Assembly: GCA_902793465.1 (NCBI GenBank)
Contig: CADBDT010000022.1
Coordinates: 4,585 to 68,380, forward strand
DNA from: an uncultured Coriobacteriaceae bacterium
GTDB lineage: Bacteria > Actinomycetota > Coriobacteriia > Coriobacteriales > Atopobiaceae
DNA length: 63,796 nucleotides
Direction: 5' to 3'
Part shown: positions 23,160 through 32,837 of the stretch, one piece after another
Layout of the letters: each line of letters opens with the position of its first letter
Numbering within the stretch: position 1 is the first letter of the stretch
Translations under genes and position numbers: made by a program
The notes under the pieces: generated by a model
What the model saw: the letters and a program-made list of their open reading frames with translations, nothing else
Database searches by the model: none
What the model was told of the DNA's origin: nothing

Positions 23160-26126
23160 TTGAAAAAGTCAATTGGCATATTCAAGCGCGACCTGCTTAG
23201 GCTGCTCAAAAATCCCATTGCCCTTGCCATTGCGATTGGCGTTGCCATAGTGCCGTGTTTGTATGCATGGCTCAACATTGCCGCCAACTGGAACCCGTAC
23301 GAGAACACGAGCACCATTCCCGTTGCCGTCGTGAGCAAAGACAAGCCCGTGGAGATGGCCGAGATGGGCAAGATCTGCGTTGGCGACATGATGATCGAGA
23401 AGCTTGCGGAGAACGACAAGATAGGCTGGACCTTCCCCAACAGCGAGGAGGAGGCGCTCGATAACGTGAGGTCGGGCACCTATTACGCAGCCATCGTAAT
23501 TCCCGAGGACTTTACCAACAAGCTTACGGGCGTGCTGGACGGCAAGACGGACAAGGCCCACCTTAAGTACTACGTCAACGAAAAGGTGAACGCCATTGCC
23601 CCCAAGGTTACCGACACCGGCGCCTCCACGGTAGAGACCACCATAGACAGCCAGTTTATTGCCGTTGCGGGCCAGGTAATTGCCACAAAGCTCGGCACGG
23701 TTCTGGACAGGTTGCCCGGAGGTCTGGACAAGGCAGCAGACAACATAGCCGCCGCCCTCGGCGAGGCCCGCACCGCGCTTGGCAACGTGGATGGGCAGCT
23801 CGACGGGCTTTCCAAGAGCCTCGCGGACGCGCAGGCATCGCTTACGGACGCCTCGAGCAAGCTTGGTGCCATGCGCGGCAAGGGCACCGAGGCCGGCAAC
23901 GCAATAGACAACGCGCTGGACAGCTTCGACCAGACGCGCACCAATGCAAACAACCTCATGCTGGACATCGCCGCAGCCCTGAGCGACGGGTCATCCACCG
24001 TCTCCTCGCTCTCGTCGCAGGCAAACTACGACATCTCGGCACTTGCGGGTGACATATCGTATGCGCAGTCCCAGGTGAATGCTGCCATAACGCAGCTGGA
24101 AAACGACCTTACGGACAACGAGGCCCTTACCGCAAAGGTTACCGAGACGCTAACGGTGGTAAAGGACCTCGACCCGCATGGCGATTCGGGTGCGGCAAGC
24201 ACGAAGACGATCCTGGAACAGCAGCTTACCTCCGAGCTCGACGTTCTGGTGAACATCTCCAACTCTCAGGCAAGCAAGCTCGACGAGCTGAAGGCCATAG
24301 CAAGCAGGCTCCAGGCTGCTGCCGACGAGGTCAGGAGCCTTTCTCAGAGCGTGGACGCCAAGGTTCAGGCCGCAACGGGGACGTTGCAAAGCGCACAGGC
24401 CGAGGCCATTGGCACGGACCTCAACGAGGTAAACGTGGCGCTCGACTCGTTTGTGGGGGTGGCAACGCAGCTGGAGACGGCCATGCGGCTTGTGGACCCG
24501 GTAGTCGCGCAGACGGTGGACGTATCCACGCAGCTCTCCAATACGCTTGGGCAAACAAACGACGCAATCGCCTCCACGCGCACCTCGCTTGGCGACCTTA
24601 CGAGCGTCGTAGACAGCCTTACAAAGGAGCTCGAGGTCATCCGTGCCTCGGAGGCCTGGTCGCTTCTAAGGAACATGCTCTCTACCAACCCCGAGGGGGT
24701 TAAGGACTTCCTTACCGCACCCGTTACGGTAAGCGAGAACCGCCTTTATCCCGTTAAGAACTACGGAACCGGCGTCGCACCGTTCTTTACCAGCGTTGCC
24801 ATGTGGGTTGGCGGCATTGCGCTCGTTGCAGTGTTCAAGCTTGAGGTAGACGAAGAGAAGGTTGGTCGCGTCCGTCCGTGGCAGGCCTACTTCGGGCGTT
24901 GGTTCCTCTTCGTCCTGCTTGGCACCCTGTGCGCGATCATATGTTGCGCGGGAGACCTGCTTCTGGGCATCCAGTGCGACTATCCTCCGGCGTTCTTCCT
25001 TGCTGCAATCGTGGCGTCGTTTGCCTTTGTAAACGTTATATTCGCCCTTTCTGTGGCCTTCAAGCACCTGGGCAAGGCCCTGGCCTTTACGCTCATAATC
25101 CTGCAGGTCCCAGGCTCTTCTGGCATGTATCCCATAGAGATGATGCCGCAGTTCTTTAAGAGCATCTATCCCTGGCTTCCCTTTACGTACTCCAACAACG
25201 CCATGCGCGAGGCCATAGCCGGCTTCTACGACGGCAACTACGTGTACAACCTGCTCATGCTGTTGGCGTTTGTCATACCTTCCATTCTTGTTGGCGTTAC
25301 CGCGCGCAGCCACCTGGTAAACATCAACGCGCTCTTTGATCGCCGTCTGCGCGAGACCGACCACCTTATGGTTACCGAGCCGGTGGCAATCGAGGACGAT
25401 CGCTTCCGTCTTGCCACGGTGGTCAAGGCCATGCGTGACCCCCAGGAGTATCGCGAGATCTTTGACGAGCGCAGCGCGGCGTTCGAGGCCGCCTACCCCA
25501 AGCTCGTAGCGCGCGGGGTTATTGCGTTGCTTGCCATTCCGCTTGCGCTCTTTGCGCTCTCGCTTGTGTTCGATGCCAAGCTCCCGCTTATAGCAGGCCT
25601 GGCGGTGGCGCTCATAGTCATATACGTATACATAATCGTGGTCGAGTACTTCCACGACCGCATTGTTCGCAAGCGTGCCCTTACCGAGCTTTCGCACCAA
25701 GAGCTCGAGGTGGTGCTGGAAAACACGCTGCGCGACGAGCTTATGCCCTACGCCTCCATAGACGCAATTGTGGAACGACGTCGCAAGCGCCAAGGCCAGG
25801 GCAAAGGCGTGATCGGCAAGGTGCACAAGCGTGTGGAGGAGAGAATAGCGGAGAAGGTGGAGCAGCGCGTCCACGCAAACGACGGCAACAGCAACGTTCC
25901 GGCAGAAAGCGTGCCCGAGGACGAGACTGGCAACGTTTCGACCGATGTTCAGGCCGAGGAAACGCAGGTTGAGGGCAACCAGGTCGACGACGTGCCGACT
26001 GGCAACACGCAGGCAGACGACGCGCCGACCGACGACGATTCGACTGGGGAAATACGAATCCAGGACGCGCAAACCGAGGACACCCAAACCGAGGCAGATG
26101 CCTCGGAGGGAGGTGATGAGCGATGA
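23160..26126 (+). CDS. YhgE/Pip-family membrane protein with acidic C-terminal extension
   Basis: 988 residues. One N-terminal membrane helix (LKNPIALAIAIGVAIVPCLY) is followed by AWLNIAANWNPYENTSTIPV, the family hallmark. A ~450-residue extracytoplasmic coiled-coil region comes next, then five or six helices of ABC-2 exporter type (residues ~530-730, KHLGKALAFTLIILQVPGSSGMYPIEMM) and two more near 780-810. The last ~110 residues are cytoplasmic and acidic, with repeats of the DDVPTGNTQADDAP kind. Start is TTG after AGGAG. Pip is a phage receptor in Lactococcus, and YhgE/EsaA relatives act in export. The stop overlaps the next start. Confidence 0.88.
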   Translation: MKKSIGIFKRDLLRLLKNPIALAIAIGVAIVPCLYAWLNIAANWNPYENTSTIPVAVVSKDKPVEMAEMGKICVGDMMIEKLAENDKIGWTFPNSEEEALDNVRSGTYYAAIVIPEDFTNKLTGVLDGKTDKAHLKYYVNEKVNAIAPKVTDTGASTVETTIDSQFIAVAGQVIATKLGTVLDRLPGGLDKAADNIAAALGEARTALGNVDGQLDGLSKSLADAQASLTDASSKLGAMRGKGTEAGNAIDNALDSFDQTRTNANNLMLDIAAALSDGSSTVSSLSSQANYDISALAGDISYAQSQVNAAITQLENDLTDNEALTAKVTETLTVVKDLDPHGDSGAASTKTILEQQLTSELDVLVNISNSQASKLDELKAIASRLQAAADEVRSLSQSVDAKVQAATGTLQSAQAEAIGTDLNEVNVALDSFVGVATQLETAMRLVDPVVAQTVDVSTQLSNTLGQTNDAIASTRTSLGDLTSVVDSLTKELEVIRASEAWSLLRNMLSTNPEGVKDFLTAPVTVSENRLYPVKNYGTGVAPFFTSVAMWVGGIALVAVFKLEVDEEKVGRVRPWQAYFGRWFLFVLLGTLCAIICCAGDLLLGIQCDYPPAFFLAAIVASFAFVNVIFALSVAFKHLGKALAFTLIILQVPGSSGMYPIEMMPQFFKSIYPWLPFTYSNNAMREAIAGFYDGNYVYNLLMLLAFVIPSILVGVTARSHLVNINALFDRRLRETDHLMVTEPVAIEDDRFRLATVVKAMRDPQEYREIFDERSAAFEAAYPKLVARGVIALLAIPLALFALSLVFDAKLPLIAGLAVALIVIYVYIIVVEYFHDRIVRKRALTELSHQELEVVLENTLRDELMPYASIDAIVERRRKRQGQGKGVIGKVHKRVEERIAEKVEQRVHANDGNSNVPAESVPEDETGNVSTDVQAEETQVEGNQVDDVPTGNTQADDAPTDDDSTGEIRIQDAQTEDTQTEADASEGGDER

Positions 26127-28336
26127 AAAAGATACTTGCCATCCTGCGCCACGACATAAACCACGTGCGCGGCAACGCCATCGCACTGCTCGTAATTATG
26201 GGCCTTGCTTTTATGCCGTCGTTCTACGGCTGGTTTAACATTGCGGGCGGCTGGGACCCATACGGCAACTCCGGCCAGGTAAAGGTCGCGCTGGCCAACT
26301 CCGACGAGGGAACCCAGGGCAGCATCCTGCCGTTTCGCGTAAACGTGGGCGAGCGGGTGGTAACCGCCCTTTCGGGAAGCACCAAAATTGGGTACGTGGT
26401 TACCAGCGAAGAGGATGCCGTAGACGGCGTACGTTCCGGCAAGTACTATGCCGCCGTGGTTGTACCCAAGAACTTCTCGTCCAACCTGCTTAGCGTGCTC
26501 ACAAAGACCCCCACCCATCCTCAGCTCGACTACTACGTTAACGAAAAGCGCAATCCCATTGCGTCAATCGTAACGGGCAAGGCCTCCGGTTCCATTCAAA
26601 ACATGGTTGACGAAGGCTTTACAGAAGCGGTTACCACGGTTGCCACCGATATGTTTGACGAGGTTTCCAACGTAACGGACAACGAGGGCGTGGCCACAAT
26701 AGGAAACAACCTAAACACGTCGCTCGAAGGCGCCCTTACTGCGCTCGATCGCTCGGCTGCCGATATAGGTGCATACAAAAACGTAATCGCCTCCATACGC
26801 AGCGTAATGGACTCGTCTACCTCAATTGTGGGCGAGAACTCGGCGTTGCTCAATGTTGACGGGTCGCTTTCGGACGCGGCAAACGGCGTGCGTACGCTCG
26901 ATTCGGTGGCCTCGCGCGCAAAGGATGCCGCAAGCTCCTCCATCGATGCGGGAAAGAACTCCATGGAGGACGTAAAGGCGGCCTTGGATGAGGCCTTTAA
27001 CGTTGCCGGAGACAAGACCGACCAGCTCGTAGACGCGCTTGGAAGGGCCAACGACATTGCAAAGACGCACAGGGACGAGCTTGCGGACTTCCGCAACAAG
27101 ATTGCGGACCTCAATGGCGAAATTACCTCGCGCGAGGCGAGCTTTGGCGATCTTACGGTTGTTCTTAAGGTTGAGGCGGATCTGTCCGACATCCTTACGA
27201 GAACCGACAATGCCCTTGCGTATCTTGACGAGCTGATTGCCTCGGTAGACAAGACCGCAGCCGATGTCCAAACCACCAAGTCGGATACCGAGGCAAGCCG
27301 TGCGGAGCTGCAGAACCTTGTGGGAGAGGCCCAGAATGCCATCGAGGACGTTCGCTCCAGCTACAACGACAACCTAAGCGGATCGCTCGACAACATAGCC
27401 AACGTAATAGATGCCTCTGCAGCTAAGGCCACGGAAATCAGCAATGCCGTAAAGTCGGGCTCCGATAAGCTTTCGACTACCATTAAGGGGGCAAGCACCG
27501 ACCTTGGGAAGCTGGAGGATGCGCTCGAGGCCGCATCTACGAAGCTCACTGGCGTTTCCAACAAGCTCAAGGGCATACGCGACAAGCTAAAGCAGGCGCT
27601 TTCGTCAGGCAACATGGACCTCGTGCGCACCGTTATGGGAGGCGACTCATCATCGCTCGTAAGCTTCCTTTCGGCACCTGTGGAGCTCGACCGCGAGGCA
27701 CTGTTCCCCGTGGAGAACAACGGCTCTGCCATGACGCCGTTCTATACCACCATGGCTCTCTGGGTGGGCGGCACGCTCATGGGCCTTATAATTTATGTGA
27801 GCATTTCCAAGAAGTTGGAGGAAAAGATTGGTGCTAAGCCTCATCACGCGTACTTTGGACGCCTTGTCACCTTCCTGATTATTAGCGGAATCCAGGCCAC
27901 TATCCTTCTTTTGGGCGACGTGTTCCTGCTTGGAACCCAGTGTCAGAACCCGCTGCTCTTTATGCTTACCGGTTGGCTTGCCTCCACGGTGTTCATAAAC
28001 ATAATCTACTCGCTTGCCACGTCGTTTGGTGACGTGGGAAAGGCAATCGCCGTGTTCATAATGGTGCTGCAGGTGGCGGGTTCCGGCGGAACCTTCCCCG
28101 TGCAAATGTTGCCTGCTCCGTTCCAGATGGCTTATCCGTTCCTGCCCTTCGTCCATTCCGAGAACGCCTTCCGTGCAGCCATGTTTGGCGTAAACGGAAA
28201 CGAATGGGCCATGGAAATGGGCATTCTGGCCCTGTTTCTTATTCCTGCGCTGCTGCTTGGTCTGCTCCTGCGCAAGCCCTTCGTTACTGTTAACGAATGG
28301 ATTGAGGAGAAGATGGAGGAGACGAAATTAATGTAG
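26123..28336 (+). CDS. YhgE/Pip-family membrane protein, second copy
   Basis: 737 residues with the same plan as its neighbour: MKKILAILRHDINHVRGNAI, GWFNIAGGWDPYGNSGQVKV, a long coiled-coil ectodomain, and a C-terminal ABC-2-like helix set (KAIAVFIMVLQVAGSGGTFP). It lacks the acidic tail. ATGA overlap with the first gene and a GGAGGTGATG site show coupled translation, so the two probably form a heteromer. A large hairpin and a terminator follow. Divergence between the two copies is strong in the ectodomain and weak at both membrane ends. Confidence 0.88.
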   Translation: MKKILAILRHDINHVRGNAIALLVIMGLAFMPSFYGWFNIAGGWDPYGNSGQVKVALANSDEGTQGSILPFRVNVGERVVTALSGSTKIGYVVTSEEDAVDGVRSGKYYAAVVVPKNFSSNLLSVLTKTPTHPQLDYYVNEKRNPIASIVTGKASGSIQNMVDEGFTEAVTTVATDMFDEVSNVTDNEGVATIGNNLNTSLEGALTALDRSAADIGAYKNVIASIRSVMDSSTSIVGENSALLNVDGSLSDAANGVRTLDSVASRAKDAASSSIDAGKNSMEDVKAALDEAFNVAGDKTDQLVDALGRANDIAKTHRDELADFRNKIADLNGEITSREASFGDLTVVLKVEADLSDILTRTDNALAYLDELIASVDKTAADVQTTKSDTEASRAELQNLVGEAQNAIEDVRSSYNDNLSGSLDNIANVIDASAAKATEISNAVKSGSDKLSTTIKGASTDLGKLEDALEAASTKLTGVSNKLKGIRDKLKQALSSGNMDLVRTVMGGDSSSLVSFLSAPVELDREALFPVENNGSAMTPFYTTMALWVGGTLMGLIIYVSISKKLEEKIGAKPHHAYFGRLVTFLIISGIQATILLLGDVFLLGTQCQNPLLFMLTGWLASTVFINIIYSLATSFGDVGKAIAVFIMVLQVAGSGGTFPVQMLPAPFQMAYPFLPFVHSENAFRAAMFGVNGNEWAMEMGILALFLIPALLLGLLLRKPFVTVNEWIEEKMEETKLM

Positions 28337-28348
28337 GTTGTGCAAAGC

Positions 28349-28497
28349 GCGCAGCGGAGGCGTGTTGCCGAGGGACGGCCGCGCCCCGCTCTTAGTCGAT
28401 TGCTCAGCGCTCACTAGCGTTCGCTCACTCGCTTCGCTCGTGATTCGCATCGACTAAGAGCGGGGCGCGGCCTTCGCCGTTCCGGCCTCCGCTGCGC
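28349..28497. repeat. Nested hairpin, GCTCGCTTCGCTCG-type loop
   Basis: Outer arms GCGCAGCGGAGGC/GCCTCCGCTGCGC. Inner arms GGCCGCGCCCCGCTCTTAGT and CGAT against the mirror sequence. The loop is TGCTCAGCGCTCACTAGCG then TTCGCTCACTCGCTTCGCTC. It lies after the second YhgE gene. Confidence 0.85.
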
Positions 28498-28528
28498 GGA
28501 TGCGGACAAAGGGGCGGAGGGAAATGTG

Positions 28529-28556
28529 TCCGCTCGCTTCGCGAGCGGGTTTTTTG
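28529..28556 (+). terminator. Intrinsic terminator of the YhgE operon
   Basis: CCGCTCGC-TTC-GCGAGCGG followed by GTTTTTTG. It lies between converging genes. Confidence 0.85.
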
Positions 28557-28571
28557 TGCGACGGTGTTTGT

Positions 28572-30026
28572 CTACATTACCTGGGCGGTAATGCATACGT
28601 TGGTGGGGGTGTTGGGGGTTATTTCTCCGTCGTAGAGCATGGGGGAGCTTAGGGGGTCGCCGGAGGTTATGACGGCAATGTCGCCAGAATGCAGAAGTCC
28701 GCAGTTCTTGGCTTGCTCAATTGCGTCGTAGCAAATCTGCATGGTGCCGCCCTGTTCGTTGGCCATAATGCCCTCCACGCCCCAGTAGAAGCACGCCCTG
28801 CGCAACGCCGTTTCTACAGGTGCCGTGGCAATAATGGGCAGGTGGGGCCGGAAGGTGGACATAATGCGCGCCGTGCGACCAGTGATTGTGGGACATATGA
28901 GCGCCTTTGCCTCTACGAGCCGCGCGATGGAAACAGCTGCGTAGCCGGTAGCCCCGCTCACGTTGTGCCTGCCGCCCCTGTCGTGGTACACGTGGCGCTC
29001 GGGTAGCTGCTCTTCGGCCTTCTTGCAAATCGCCGCCATCATTTTTACTGTCTCTACGGGGTAGTTTCCGGCGGCGGTTTCGGCCGAAAGCATTACGCAG
29101 TCCGTTCCGTCCTCTATGGCGTTTGCCACGTCGCTTATCTCTGCGCGCGTGGGACGGGGGTTGTGCGTCATCGAATCGAGCATCTGCGTGGCGGTTATTA
29201 CGGGAATATACTCTCTGTTGCACTTAGCGATAATCTCTTTTTGCACGCTGGGAACGTCAGCGGGAGGAATCTCTACGCCAAGGTCGCCGCGCGCGACCAT
29301 TATGCCGTCGGATGCCTTAAGTATTTCGTCAAAGTGCTTTACGGCAAACGAAGACTCCACCTTGGAAATTATCTGCACATCCGATCCGCCGTATTGCTCG
29401 CACAGGGCGCGCACCTCCTCCACTGCGGCAGCGTTTCGTACAAACGAAACTGCAATGGCGTCTACGCCCATCTCGCACGAAAAGCGAATGTCCTCGCGGT
29501 CACGCTCGGTAACTGCGGGGAGGTTTACGGCTACGTTTGGTATGTTTACGCCCTTTTGCTCGGCCAGCGTGCCACCGTTGACCACCACGCAGTGCAGCTC
29601 TCCATTGCCAATGCTCTGCACCTCGAGCTCAATGAGTCCGTCGTCTACAAAAATTACGTCGCCGACCCTTAGCTCTCCCGCCAGAGTGGTGTAGTCAACG
29701 GTAATGCACTCGTTGGTGCACACGGTGTCCTCGGCGCAAATGCGCACCTTGTCTCCTGCCACGAGCAAGATGGGGCGATGGTCTTCGTTGTAACGGGTGC
29801 GAATCTCGGGACCCTTGGTGTCGGTCATTATGGCAATGTTTGCGCCCATCTCCTTGGATATGCGTCGTACGCGCTCGATGTTCTTGCGGTGGTACTCATG
29901 CGTTCCATGGCTAAAGTTGAGTCGTGCAACGTTCATGCCGTTGCGAATCATGTTGCGCAGTACGTCGTCGTCTTCCGTTGCAGGTCCAAGGGTACATACG
30001 ATTTTTGTCCGCTTAGAATTAAACAC
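28572..30026 (-). CDS. pyk: Pyruvate kinase
   Basis: 484 residues. Makes pyruvate and ATP from phosphoenolpyruvate in glycolysis. Motifs: RTKIVCTLGPAT, NFSHGTHEYH, DTKGPEIRT, the signature IISKVESSFAVKHFDEILKA with its catalytic Lys, VARGDLGVEIP, and TATQMLDSM. No extra C-terminal PEP-utiliser domain is present. Start is GTG at 30026, set by GGAGG six bases upstream. The frame is open further upstream but loses homology. It is transcribed alone, towards the YhgE terminator. Confidence 0.97.
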   Translation of the reverse strand: MFNSKRTKIVCTLGPATEDDDVLRNMIRNGMNVARLNFSHGTHEYHRKNIERVRRISKEMGANIAIMTDTKGPEIRTRYNEDHRPILLVAGDKVRICAEDTVCTNECITVDYTTLAGELRVGDVIFVDDGLIELEVQSIGNGELHCVVVNGGTLAEQKGVNIPNVAVNLPAVTERDREDIRFSCEMGVDAIAVSFVRNAAAVEEVRALCEQYGGSDVQIISKVESSFAVKHFDEILKASDGIMVARGDLGVEIPPADVPSVQKEIIAKCNREYIPVITATQMLDSMTHNPRPTRAEISDVANAIEDGTDCVMLSAETAAGNYPVETVKMMAAICKKAEEQLPERHVYHDRGGRHNVSGATGYAAVSIARLVEAKALICPTITGRTARIMSTFRPHLPIIATAPVETALRRACFYWGVEGIMANEQGGTMQICYDAIEQAKNCGLLHSGDIAVITSGDPLSSPMLYDGEITPNTPTNVCITAQVM

Positions 30027-30122
30027 GTTTTTCCTCCGTCCAACGAATGCTTTGAGTATAGCTGTTGGATGGGCTTGCAATACGTGGGATAACGGCGACA
30101 GACGTTCAATTCCAGTACGCGT

Positions 30123-30159
30123 GGACCACGGATAGGGGACAGTCCCCTGTTTGTGGTCC
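30123..30159. repeat. AGGGGACAGTCCCC hairpin
   Basis: GGACCAC and AGGGGAC pair with GTCCCCT and GTGGTCC. Same family as 1878-1955. It lies between feoAB and pyk. Confidence 0.85.
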
Positions 30160-30169
30160 GAGGCCCCGC

Positions 30170-32536
30170 CTACGTCAGACCAATGGCCATGCCCACGAGC
30201 CTTGCCGCAAACGCGACGAGCCACGCCACACCCAGCATGCCAAATCCTACGCGAACGGCCCAGCCGGTTCCCAGCTCCTGGCGTATGGCGGTCATGGCTG
30301 CCACGCATGGCGTGTACAGCAAGGCAAACACCAGCATGGCAATTGCCTGCAGCATCGTAAGCGCCGCAGACACGCCTCCCATGGGTGTGTAGAGCTGCTC
30401 CATTACAGCCACGACGCTCTCCTTTGCCATAAAGCCGCTTATGAGCGAGGTTCCCACTCGCCAATCGCCCAGCCCAAGCGGCGTGAGCAGCGGAGCGAGC
30501 AGGCCAGATGCCGAAGCGAGCAGGCTCTGCCCGGTTTGCTCGTCGGAAAGCAGGTTAAGGCCGGCGTCAAAGTGAGAGAGGAACCAAACGATTATGGTGG
30601 CAATAAGGATTACAGAAAAGGCCCTCTGCAGGAAGTCCTTGGCCTTGTCCCACATGAGCTGGCCCGTGCTGCGTGGGCTGGGAATCCTATAGTTGGGCAG
30701 CTCGATTACGAGCGGCGTTGGGTCGCCCTTAAAGATGGTCTTGTTGTATATACGGGCAACCAGGATGCCCAGCAGGATGCCCAGCACGTACAGGCAGGTC
30801 ATGGCAACGCCGCCATAGTTGGGAAAGAACGCGTCCACAAAGAAGGCGTATATGGGCAGCTTTGCCGTGCAGCTCATAAAGGGCGTAAGGAGGATGGTCA
30901 TGCGACGGTCGCGGTCGGAAGGCAGTGTGCGGGTAGACATTACGGCCGGTACCGTGCAGCCAAAGCCAATGAGCATGGGGACGATGCTTCGGCCCGAAAG
31001 TCCTATTTTGCGCAGGAGCTTGTCCATTACAAAGGCAACGCGCGCAAGGTAGCCTGAGTCCTCCAGCAGGGAGAGGAAGAAGAACATTACAAGGATAATG
31101 GGCATAAACGAAAGCACCGAGCCCACGCCGGCAAATACGCCCCCCATAACAAGGCTGCGGAGCGCCTCGCTTACCCCTGCCTGCGTGAGCGCGGAATCTG
31201 CGGCCTGTGTCCCCATGTTTATTAGAACTTCGAGCTGTGTCTGAAGCCAGGCGCCAATAACGTTAAACGTAAGAATAAAAACGGTAGCCATAATGGCTAT
31301 AAATGCGGGAATGGCGGTCCACTTGCCCGTAAGTATGCGGTCTATCTTGGAGCTGCGCTTGTGCTCGCGGCTCTCTTGCGGCTTTACCACGCAGGCGTCG
31401 CACACATGGACGATAAAAGAAAAACGCATGTCGGCTATGGCCGCGCTGGCGTCGAGACCGCGCTCCGCCTCCATCTGGCGCACAATGTGGTTCATGGTTT
31501 CGCGCTCGTTTTTGTCGAGGCCTAGCTGCGAAATAATGAGCTCGTCGCCCTCTATTACTTTGCTCGCGGCAAAGCGAAGAGGCAGCTGCGCGCGTTGTGC
31601 ATGGTCTTCTATAAGGTGGGCGACCGCGTGCAGGCAACGGTGTACCGCTCCGCCGTGTTCGGTGGGAAGGCAGAAATCTTGACGTAACGGCCATTCTTGG
31701 TAGTGCGCAACGTGGATTGCATGGCGCACGACTTCTTCCACGCCTTCCCCCTTGGACGCGCATATGGGTACCACTGGAACGCCGAGCATCTCTTCCATAA
31801 GGTTAACGTTTACCGAACCGCCGTTTCCCGTGAGCTCGTCCATCATGTTGAGGGCAACCACCATGGGAATGCCCATTTCCAGGCACTGCATGGTTAGGTA
31901 AAGATTGCGCTCTATGTTGGTGGCGTCCACTATGTTTATGATGCCGTGGGGATGCTGGTTGAGTACGAAGTCGCGGCTTACCAGCTCCTCGCTCGAGTAG
32001 GGCGAGAGCGAATAGATGCCTGGCAGGTCGGTTAACACCGTGTTGGGGTTGTTGCGTATAACGCCGTCCTTGCGGTCCACCGTAACGCCCGGGAAGTTGC
32101 CCACGTGCTGGTTGGAGCCTGTAAGTTGGTTAAAGAGGGTCGTCTTTCCGCAGTTCTGGTTGCCAACCAGCGCAAACGAAAGCGTGGTGTCGTCGGGGAG
32201 GGGATTGCCGCTTCCCTTGGGGTGAAATTTGCCCTCCTCGCCAAGTCCAGGATGCGGAGACGATGGCTGGCGTGGCGGTGCCGCGTTTGTGCCGTTTTGA
32301 GAGTCCTCGTCGGTTGTTAGCCGAACTTCAATCTGCTCTGCATCGGCCAGGCGCAGCGTGAGCTCGTAGCTATGAATACGCAACTCCATGGGGTCGCCCA
32401 TGGGGGCAAACTTTACGAGGGTCACAAGCACGCCCGGAATAATTCCCATGTCCAGGAAGTGCTGGCGCAGCGAGCCCTCACCTCCCACGTGCTCCACTAT
32501 GCAGCTTTGGCACACCTCTAAGTCTTTGAGCGTCAA
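30170..32536 (-). CDS. feoB: Ferrous iron transporter, FeoA-FeoB fusion
   Basis: 788 residues. Residues 1-~74 are a FeoA SH3-like domain (GSLRQHFLDMGIIPGVLVTL). After a Pro-rich linker a FeoB G domain begins near 120 with G1 GNQNCGKTT, G3 DLPGIYSLSPYS and G4 NMMD. The membrane core has the two gate motifs (FGCTVPAVMSTRTLPS, PFMSCTAKLPIYAF). It imports Fe2+. The start is TTG at 32536, 6 bases after GGAG. A longer frame to 32578 adds 14 residues without support. No FeoC or Fur site was found. A 123-bp dyad element lies 72 bp upstream. Confidence 0.95.
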   Translation of the reverse strand: MTLKDLEVCQSCIVEHVGGEGSLRQHFLDMGIIPGVLVTLVKFAPMGDPMELRIHSYELTLRLADAEQIEVRLTTDEDSQNGTNAAPPRQPSSPHPGLGEEGKFHPKGSGNPLPDDTTLSFALVGNQNCGKTTLFNQLTGSNQHVGNFPGVTVDRKDGVIRNNPNTVLTDLPGIYSLSPYSSEELVSRDFVLNQHPHGIINIVDATNIERNLYLTMQCLEMGIPMVVALNMMDELTGNGGSVNVNLMEEMLGVPVVPICASKGEGVEEVVRHAIHVAHYQEWPLRQDFCLPTEHGGAVHRCLHAVAHLIEDHAQRAQLPLRFAASKVIEGDELIISQLGLDKNERETMNHIVRQMEAERGLDASAAIADMRFSFIVHVCDACVVKPQESREHKRSSKIDRILTGKWTAIPAFIAIMATVFILTFNVIGAWLQTQLEVLINMGTQAADSALTQAGVSEALRSLVMGGVFAGVGSVLSFMPIILVMFFFLSLLEDSGYLARVAFVMDKLLRKIGLSGRSIVPMLIGFGCTVPAVMSTRTLPSDRDRRMTILLTPFMSCTAKLPIYAFFVDAFFPNYGGVAMTCLYVLGILLGILVARIYNKTIFKGDPTPLVIELPNYRIPSPRSTGQLMWDKAKDFLQRAFSVILIATIIVWFLSHFDAGLNLLSDEQTGQSLLASASGLLAPLLTPLGLGDWRVGTSLISGFMAKESVVAVMEQLYTPMGGVSAALTMLQAIAMLVFALLYTPCVAAMTAIRQELGTGWAVRVGFGMLGVAWLVAFAARLVGMAIGLT

Positions 32537-32607
32537 TGGAACTCCTTCGTTTGCGCTGCGCTGGCAATCCAAGAACATATCGTATCATGCCATCCGCAAT
32601 TGGCGTT

Positions 32608-32730
32608 TATCAATATTGCAATCTGTACACTAGACGTCTGCAAAAAACGGCTCTGTGTACACTGAAGACCGTCCAGCGTACACAGAGCGCTATTCTCATG
32701 ACGTCTAGTGTACAGATTAAGAATATTATA
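32608..32730. repeat. 123-bp dyad element, divergent copy with GTACAC arms
   Basis: Exactly 123 bp. Positions 13-31 pair with 93-111 (19 bp perfect) and 43-53 with 71-81 (11 bp perfect), the same stem positions as in the copies near rpoB. Where those have GTGCGCAC or GCGCAC, all four arms here have GTACAC/TGTACA. It lies upstream of feoAB. Confidence 0.85.
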
Positions 32731-32837
32731 TAAGATATGCTCCGATGAACAGGGTCGTCTGTCCGAAAAGTACTTGTTGGAGTGGGGTGCCGTTTCGTGC
32801 AGCTTGAGGGGAACACGTCCACCGCAACCCATAAGAG

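Noticed and set aside
23160..28336. Prophage region because of 'phage infection protein' homology
   Set aside because: YhgE/Pip are host membrane proteins, and no phage structural, lysis or integrase genes are present.
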